Assembly (NCBI GenBank): GCA_030528845.1
Contig: JAUMYC010000091.1
Location: 1 to 9,701, forward strand
Length of the DNA: 9,701 nucleotides
From: Eubacteriales bacterium
GTDB lineage: Bacteria > Bacillota_A > Clostridia > Christensenellales > Aristaeellaceae
Direction: 5' to 3'
This document shows positions 6,483 to 9,701 of the stretch, piece after piece. The position numbers and the translations under genes were made by a program. Position 1 is the first letter of the stretch. Each line of letters starts with the position of its first letter. Below the pieces are notes generated by a model. The model was not told where the DNA came from and made no database searches. It worked only from the letters and a program-made list of their open reading frames with translations.

Positions 6483-8321
6483 TCAATAGGTCAGGCGGGT
6501 GAAATTGCTCTTGCCGTAGACCTCGTCCATTTCCTTGCTGATCTGCTTGATGCGGGCGAAGGCGGAATCGCTCATGCCGGCGGGTCTGTTTTCCAGCACC
6601 GCATCCACGCTGACCACGCGGTAGTCATAGGCGCCTTCGCTGCCCACGCGCCAGACTGCGATGGGCAGATAAGCCGGCGCGACCACGTCGATCTCGCCCG
6701 TGGCGAGGTTTTCCTGCAGAGTGAATTCAAAGATGATGCCCGCGTCTGTGCGCGCCTTCTTTTCGTTGCGGTGCTCGCTCAGGAAATTGCCCAGCGAATA
6801 GACCAGCAGGCAGTCGTGCGGAGTGCCGTCGGCCAGCGTCGTGCTCTTCCAGCCCGCCGCCTGGAAGACGTGCGGATGGCCGCCCACGATCACATCCGCC
6901 CCGGCGGCGGCGATGCGGTTGGCCATGGAGACCTGATCCTGATCGGGGCTGAAGAGATATTCTCCGCCCCAGTGCATGACCACGATGACGACCTCGGCCC
7001 CGGCGTCGCGCAGGTCCTGAATGTCGCCTTCATAATCGGCCCCGGCGGTGCGGCGGATGCCGTAGATGAGCGCGCGCTCGTCCACGCCCGCCTTGTCCAT
7101 GCTGTTCAGGCTCTGCGTGTAGTTCAAAAAGCCCACCTTGATGCCGTTGATGTCCAGGATCTCGGGCGTGTCGTAATCCTCCTGCGAGGAGAACGCGCCG
7201 ACATGCTGCATGCCCACGTAATCGCAGTTTTCGATCGTCGCCAGCAGGCCGTTGAACCAGCCGTCGAGGCAATGGTTGTTGGCCAAAGTGAGCATATCCA
7301 CGCCCGCGTCCAGCAGCGCATAGAGCATGGTGGGCGGCGTGTTGAACTGCGGATAGCCGCTGTAGCCGTATCTGTAGTGCTCCTCGCCGCCCATGGAGCC
7401 GTCCACGTTGAGAGAGGTGAAATCGGCGTTGGAGAGCTGGTCGCGGATCATGTCAAAATAGCTGGAAAAGTCGTATTTGTCCGTCTTGCTGTTGTAGGCC
7501 GTGGCGAGGATCTCGGTATCCGCCACGATATCGCCCGCAAAGCGCAGGCGGGCCGTGCGCCCCGTGCCGGAGGGCGCGTACTCCTGCGGCTGCGTCGGTG
7601 CAGCGGGCGCCTCGCCGCTCTCCGGGAAATAGCCCTCGTCGCTCACGGGCTCGGGCGTCTGCTCGACGACCGGGGCCTGCGTGGGCTGCGCGGGCGCTTC
7701 ATAGACGGGCTCCTGCGTGGGCTGCACATTCTGCGCCATCGCCGCCACCGCCGCCGGGTCCTCCGTCGGCGCGGGGGTGATCTTCGTCGCCACGATATAA
7801 TCCGGCTCTCTGTTGCTGTCGATGATCGCGCCGATGCCCTTGACCAGCCCGAACACGACCAGCACCACTACGCACGCCAGCAGCAGCATGCGGCCATACT
7901 GCGGGCCGTTGCCGCCTACGAGCGAGGCGAAAAAGCCCTGCTTTTTGCGGGTATACCCCTGCCCCGGGCGGGGAGCGGGCCGCGACTGGGCGTAGCCGGG
8001 CCTCTGCTGCGCGGGCCGCGGCGCATTGCCCTGCGCCGGGCGGGCGGCAGGCCTTGCGGAGGGAGCTCCCTGCCTCTGCGCGCCGCCCTGCTGCGCGTTA
8101 TAGCCCGCATAGCGCGTGCCGTTGGAGCTGCCGTAGGGCATGCGCGCGCCGCCCTGCGCGGGACGGGCCGTGCCGGAAGGCTGCCGCGCCCCTGCGGAAG
8201 AGGGCTGCCGCGGCGTTTCGCTCCTGCCGTAATAGCGTTCCCTGTATTGCTCGCGCACCTCCGGGGTATAGGTCGATTTCTCGCTGCGCCCCGGGCCGTT
8301 GTTTCCTTTGTATTCGGACAA
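6483..8321 (-). CDS. Membrane-anchored CapA/PgsA-family protein (poly-gamma-glutamate capsule type, metallophosphoesterase-like fold)
   Basis: The 612-residue product has three parts. Residues 1-140 are a basic, low-complexity Gln/Pro/Arg/Gly-rich region that is probably cytosolic. A single transmembrane helix (about 144-165) follows a positively charged stretch. Residues about 180-250 form an extracellular Pro/Thr/Glu-rich linker. The rest is a CapA domain with FAGDI (261-265), LANNHCLD (346-353), MHWGGE (449-454), GGHPHV (480-485) and YSLGNF (508-513). Family members include CapA/PgsA of poly-gamma-glutamate synthesis, but no capB or capC neighbour is seen, so the substrate is unknown. The usual NLE motif reads LNVDG (304-308). 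The TTG at 8321 is chosen because GGAGGT lies 8 nt upstream and the promoter is about 30 nt away. An ATG inside that SD region opens a different frame. Monocistronic by the look of it, with a hairpin terminator. Confidence 0.88.
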   Translation of the reverse strand: MSEYKGNNGPGRSEKSTYTPEVREQYRERYYGRSETPRQPSSAGARQPSGTARPAQGGARMPYGSSNGTRYAGYNAQQGGAQRQGAPSARPAARPAQGNAPRPAQQRPGYAQSRPAPRPGQGYTRKKQGFFASLVGGNGPQYGRMLLLACVVVLVVFGLVKGIGAIIDSNREPDYIVATKITPAPTEDPAAVAAMAQNVQPTQEPVYEAPAQPTQAPVVEQTPEPVSDEGYFPESGEAPAAPTQPQEYAPSGTGRTARLRFAGDIVADTEILATAYNSKTDKYDFSSYFDMIRDQLSNADFTSLNVDGSMGGEEHYRYGYSGYPQFNTPPTMLYALLDAGVDMLTLANNHCLDGWFNGLLATIENCDYVGMQHVGAFSSQEDYDTPEILDINGIKVGFLNYTQSLNSMDKAGVDERALIYGIRRTAGADYEGDIQDLRDAGAEVVIVVMHWGGEYLFSPDQDQVSMANRIAAAGADVIVGGHPHVFQAAGWKSTTLADGTPHDCLLVYSLGNFLSEHRNEKKARTDAGIIFEFTLQENLATGEIDVVAPAYLPIAVWRVGSEGAYDYRVVSVDAVLENRPAGMSDSAFARIKQISKEMDEVYGKSNFTRLTY

Positions 8322-8349
8322 GGTTATCCACCTCCATTGTTCTGCCGCC

Positions 8350-8358
8350 AGTATACCA
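8350..8358 (-). promoter_or_regulatory. Extended -10 promoter of the capA-family gene
   Basis: On the minus strand TGGTATACT matches an extended -10 (TG-N-TATAAT with one mismatch). No clear -35 is found 17 nt upstream, which an extended -10 can tolerate. Transcription would begin near 8343, leaving a leader of about 20 nt with GGAGGT before the TTG start. Confidence 0.6.
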
Positions 8359-8415
8359 TACTTTCCCGCCGTGCGCCATACGCGCCCATTCCCTCGGCCA
8401 AGTTTTACAAAAACG

Positions 8416-8445
8416 CGCGCCAAAACAGACCGTGTTCTGTTTTGT
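8416..8445. repeat. 30-bp repeat, copy 1, containing a perfect 9-6-9 inverted repeat
   Basis: The element runs from CGCGCCAA to TTTTGT. Within it CAAAACAGA (8421-8429) and TCTGTTTTG (8436-8444) are perfect reverse complements separated by 6 nt. Copy 2 lies at 8530-8559 in the same orientation with 26 of 30 identical positions. The symmetry suggests a protein-binding operator upstream of the capA-family promoter, but no regulator is identified. Confidence 0.6.
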
Positions 8446-8529
8446 GGTATTTCTCTCCTATTATATCAGACTGCCTGTTTTTCCTTTTTGTTCGGCGCCG
8501 CCCGTAAATTTCCCGTATTTGCAATACAT

Positions 8530-8559
8530 CGCGCCAATACAGACCATATTCTTTTTTGT
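8530..8559. repeat. 30-bp repeat, copy 2 (degenerate palindrome)
   Basis: This copy differs from copy 1 (8416-8445) at four of 30 positions. Its symmetry is weaker: CAATACAGA (8535-8543) against TCTTTTTTG (8550-8558). It lies about 42 nt upstream of the -35 of the plus-strand gene, so the two copies sit on the two promoter sides of the divergent region. A short CCGAA-TTCG-TTCGG hairpin follows at 8569-8582. Confidence 0.55.
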
Positions 8560-8600
8560 ATGCAAAAACCGAATTCGTTCGGAATTTGTCATAAAAACGG

Positions 8601-8630
8601 TTGACGAAAGGCCATGATATGTTGTATCCT
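8601..8630 (+). promoter_or_regulatory. Probable vegetative promoter of the plus-strand gene
   Basis: TTGACG (8601-8606, one mismatch to TTGACA) is followed after 18 nt by TATCCT (8625-8630, four of six matches to TATAAT). Transcription would start near 8637 and produce a leader of about 148 nt before the ATG at 8785. Confidence 0.5.
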
Positions 8631-8648
8631 ATCTATACATATCTGAAA

Positions 8649-8770
8649 GTATGCAAACGGCCCGGTCATGCAACAAACGCCCGCAAAAAGGCGTCCAAGA
8701 GACATATTTCGGAGCGAACGCTCCGCCGCTGCATGCATACCGCCCGAACAAGCCAGCAAAACCGTTTACG
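8649..8770 (+). promoter_or_regulatory. Structured 5' leader of the plus-strand gene, no known riboswitch class recognised
   Basis: A 7-bp closing stem, GTATGCA (8649-8655) with TGCATAC (8734-8740), encloses two hairpins: ACGCC/GGCGT (8677-8681/8690-8694) and CGGAGCG/CGCTCCG (8710-8716/8719-8725). Competing pairings exist: CATGCA (8667-8672) with TGCATG (8730-8735), and AAACGG (8655-8660) with CCGTTT (8762-8767), the latter next to the ribosome binding site. I do not recognise the consensus of c-di-GMP, fluoride, cobalamin, ZTP or other common riboswitches. A regulatory role is inferred only from the pairing. Confidence 0.4.
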
Positions 8771-8784
8771 GAGAGGGAGTACAT

Positions 8785-9701
8785 ATGGCAACTAAGCAGA
8801 TCGGCAAACTGAAATACAATATCAGCAAGCGCGGCATCGCTTATAAATGGGGCGACGGCGAGATCCATCGCATCGCCTTTCAGCAGCCGCGCAAGGAGCC
8901 GGAGGACAATTACGAGGCCGAGCAGGGCTACGAGCCCTATGACGACGGCTACGACCGGCCCTACGACGACGGCTATCAGGAAGGCTACGACCAGGACGGC
9001 TACTATGAGGAAGGCTACGACGAGCAGCCCTATCCCGCCGGTTTTCTGTTTGAAAACGACTGGGTGATGTGGCTGGCGCTGGTCGTGCTGCCCCCGCTGG
9101 GCATCTATATCCTCTGGAAGAAGCAGCAGTTTGAGACGCACATCCGCACGGGCATCTCGGCGGCCTCCGCCGCGTGGTTCATCCTCCTGCTCGTGCTGCT
9201 CTTCTCCGGCGTCTTCTCTGGAACAGACGACATCAAGCACAACCAGAGCGACAACATCGTGCAGACGACCTCCACCCCCGCGCCCACCATGCGGCCCACC
9301 ACCGCGCCGACGACCGCGCCCACGCCCACTCCCGCGCCCACCACGAGGCCGGATGAAGGCGTGACGACCGGCGGCACGACCACCGACACGACCGGCATCG
9401 GCACGGCGAACGACCCGCTCGTCTACGCCGATTCCCTCGGCCAGTATTACCACAAGCAGTCCGTCTGCGGCACCATGTCCAACGGAACGCCCATGGTGCG
9501 TTCGCTGGCCATGCATGGCCGCTTTTCCCATCTGGGGCCCACGCGCCGCCCCTCCTCCCGCGACCGCGACGCCGTGCAGCACGCGCTGGAACGCGTGGGC
9601 ATGGCCGCTCTTGCCGACCGCGACCTGCGCACCCTGTCCGGCGGACAGCGGCAGAAGGCGTATCTGGCCATGCTGATTGCGCAGGAAGCCCATCACCTGC
9701 T
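8785..9701 (+). CDS. Chimeric partial ORF: unknown two-TM envelope protein joined in frame to an ABC ATPase C-terminal half
   Basis: The ORF stays open for 305 codons to the window edge. Residues 1-36 start MATKQIGKLKYNISKRG. Residues 46-83 are Tyr/Asp/Gly-rich repeats. Two transmembrane helices lie at about 92-111 and 122-143, with a basic loop between (WKKQQFETHIR). By the positive-inside rule both ends would be outside. A Pro/Thr-rich linker (about 161-189) leads to VYADSLGQYYHKQSVCGTM (213-231), which resembles the start of a small Cys/His domain found at the C-terminus of Firmicutes surface proteins. That domain normally ends in a second cysteine pair, missing here. From about residue 238 the sequence is instead an FecE/FepC-type ABC ATPase (GRFSHLG at 245-251, signature LSGGQRQ at 284-290) without Walker A or Q-loop. 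The start is supported by GGAGAGGGAG just upstream. The first half I do not recognise by name. Confidence 0.75.
   Translation, partial: MATKQIGKLKYNISKRGIAYKWGDGEIHRIAFQQPRKEPEDNYEAEQGYEPYDDGYDRPYDDGYQEGYDQDGYYEEGYDEQPYPAGFLFENDWVMWLALVVLPPLGIYILWKKQQFETHIRTGISAASAAWFILLLVLLFSGVFSGTDDIKHNQSDNIVQTTSTPAPTMRPTTAPTTAPTPTPAPTTRPDEGVTTGGTTTDTTGIGTANDPLVYADSLGQYYHKQSVCGTMSNGTPMVRSLAMHGRFSHLGPTRRPSSRDRDAVQHALERVGMAALADRDLRTLSGGQRQKAYLAMLIAQEAHHL
8926..9033 (+). repeat. Tyr/Asp/Gly-rich low-complexity repeat tract within the plus-strand ORF
   Basis: Residues 48-83 consist of irregular repeats built on GYxxPYDD and EGYDxxGY (for example GYEPYDDGYDRPYDDGY). The DNA repeats GACGACGGCTA-type units. The tract is strongly acidic and aromatic and precedes the first transmembrane helix. 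Its copy number could vary between strains. Confidence 0.7.
9496..9701 (+). pseudogene. C-terminal fragment of a siderophore/heme-type ABC transporter ATPase, missing its N-terminal half
   Basis: The reading frame gives VRSLAMHGRFSHLG, then an R-x-D-x-x-A-V-x-x-AL-E-R-VGM-ALADR pattern and LSGGQRQKAYLAMLIAQEAHHLL. This is the helical domain and signature region of FecE/FepC/BtuD-like ATPases, just before the expected Walker B. About 100 residues with Walker A and the Q-loop should precede it, but are replaced by the envelope-protein sequence. As it stands it cannot be a complete ATPase. It may be a true deletion-fusion or an assembly join; the gene continues past the window edge. Confidence 0.7.

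Noticed and set aside
4784..6502. 572-codon plus-strand open frame opposite mutY and the LysM gene
   Set aside because: Antisense shadow of mutY, whose catalytic residues and iron-sulfur cysteines are all intact; the translation is Arg/Gln/Pro-rich with no domain.
8098..8379. 93-residue minus-strand ORF starting at the ATG within the capA-family ribosome binding site
   Set aside because: It is out of frame with the CapA domain, and its ATG overlaps the SD sequence that serves the TTG at 8321; the translation shows no domain.
5616..8507. 963-codon plus-strand open frame opposite mutY, the LysM gene and the capA-family gene
   Set aside because: It lies antisense to three well-supported genes; the translation has no recognisable domain and is rich in Arg/Ala/His, as expected for a shadow frame in GC-rich DNA.
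8649..8770. Known riboswitch (c-di-GMP, fluoride, cobalamin) in the leader
   Set aside because: None of the conserved cores of these classes could be seen; only generic pairing is supported.
8926..9033. CRISPR-like or tandem DNA repeat array
   Set aside because: The repeats are short, irregular and in frame; they are explained by Tyr/Asp-rich protein repeats and have no spacers.
8629..9696. 355-codon minus-strand open frame opposite the right-edge gene
   Set aside because: Gly/Arg/Val low-complexity translation antisense to a gene with recognisable transmembrane and ABC-signature sequence; it also crosses the leader and promoter region.

Overview
The window suggests a GC-rich, endospore-forming member of the Clostridia. 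It carries the compact three-gene clostridial spoVAC-spoVAD-spoVAE set, a Firmicutes CadC-type metal regulator, strong GGAGG ribosome binding sites and two TTG starts. Exact taxonomy cannot be read from the sequence. Almost everything lies on the minus strand; only the last gene is on the plus strand.

Layout, left to right (minus-strand operons read right to left). (1) 54-2682 is a metal-resistance operon: a CadC-like ArsR repressor, a free-standing HMA metal-binding protein and a Zn/Cd-type P1B ATPase without its own HMA domain. It has a near-consensus vegetative promoter and an SmtB/ArsR-type operator just downstream of the -10. A bidirectional terminator (2697-2742) separates it from (2) 2756-4593, the spoVA operon, which imports dipicolinic acid into the forespore. 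(3) 4731-6409 holds mutY (adenine DNA glycosylase) and, just upstream of it, a cysteine-rich protein with three LysM-like repeats; mutY ends in a good intrinsic terminator. (4) 6483-8321 is a large membrane-anchored CapA/PgsA-family protein, followed by a hairpin that looks like its terminator and also covers the ribosome binding site of the LysM gene. (5) 8322-8784 is a 463-bp divergent intergenic region with promoters in both directions, two imperfect 30-bp repeats and a foldable leader. (6) 8785 to the right edge is a plus-strand ORF that begins as an unrecognised two-TM envelope protein and changes in frame, near 9496, into the C-terminal part of a siderophore-type ABC ATPase.

Most of the window is ordinary chromosomal content. 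The parts that deserve a second look are the chimeric ORF at the right edge (a real deletion-fusion or an assembly join), the hairpin that overlaps a ribosome binding site, the repeated operator-like element, and the structured leader. I did not find a convincing new multi-gene system, CRISPR array, tRNA, rRNA or transposase.
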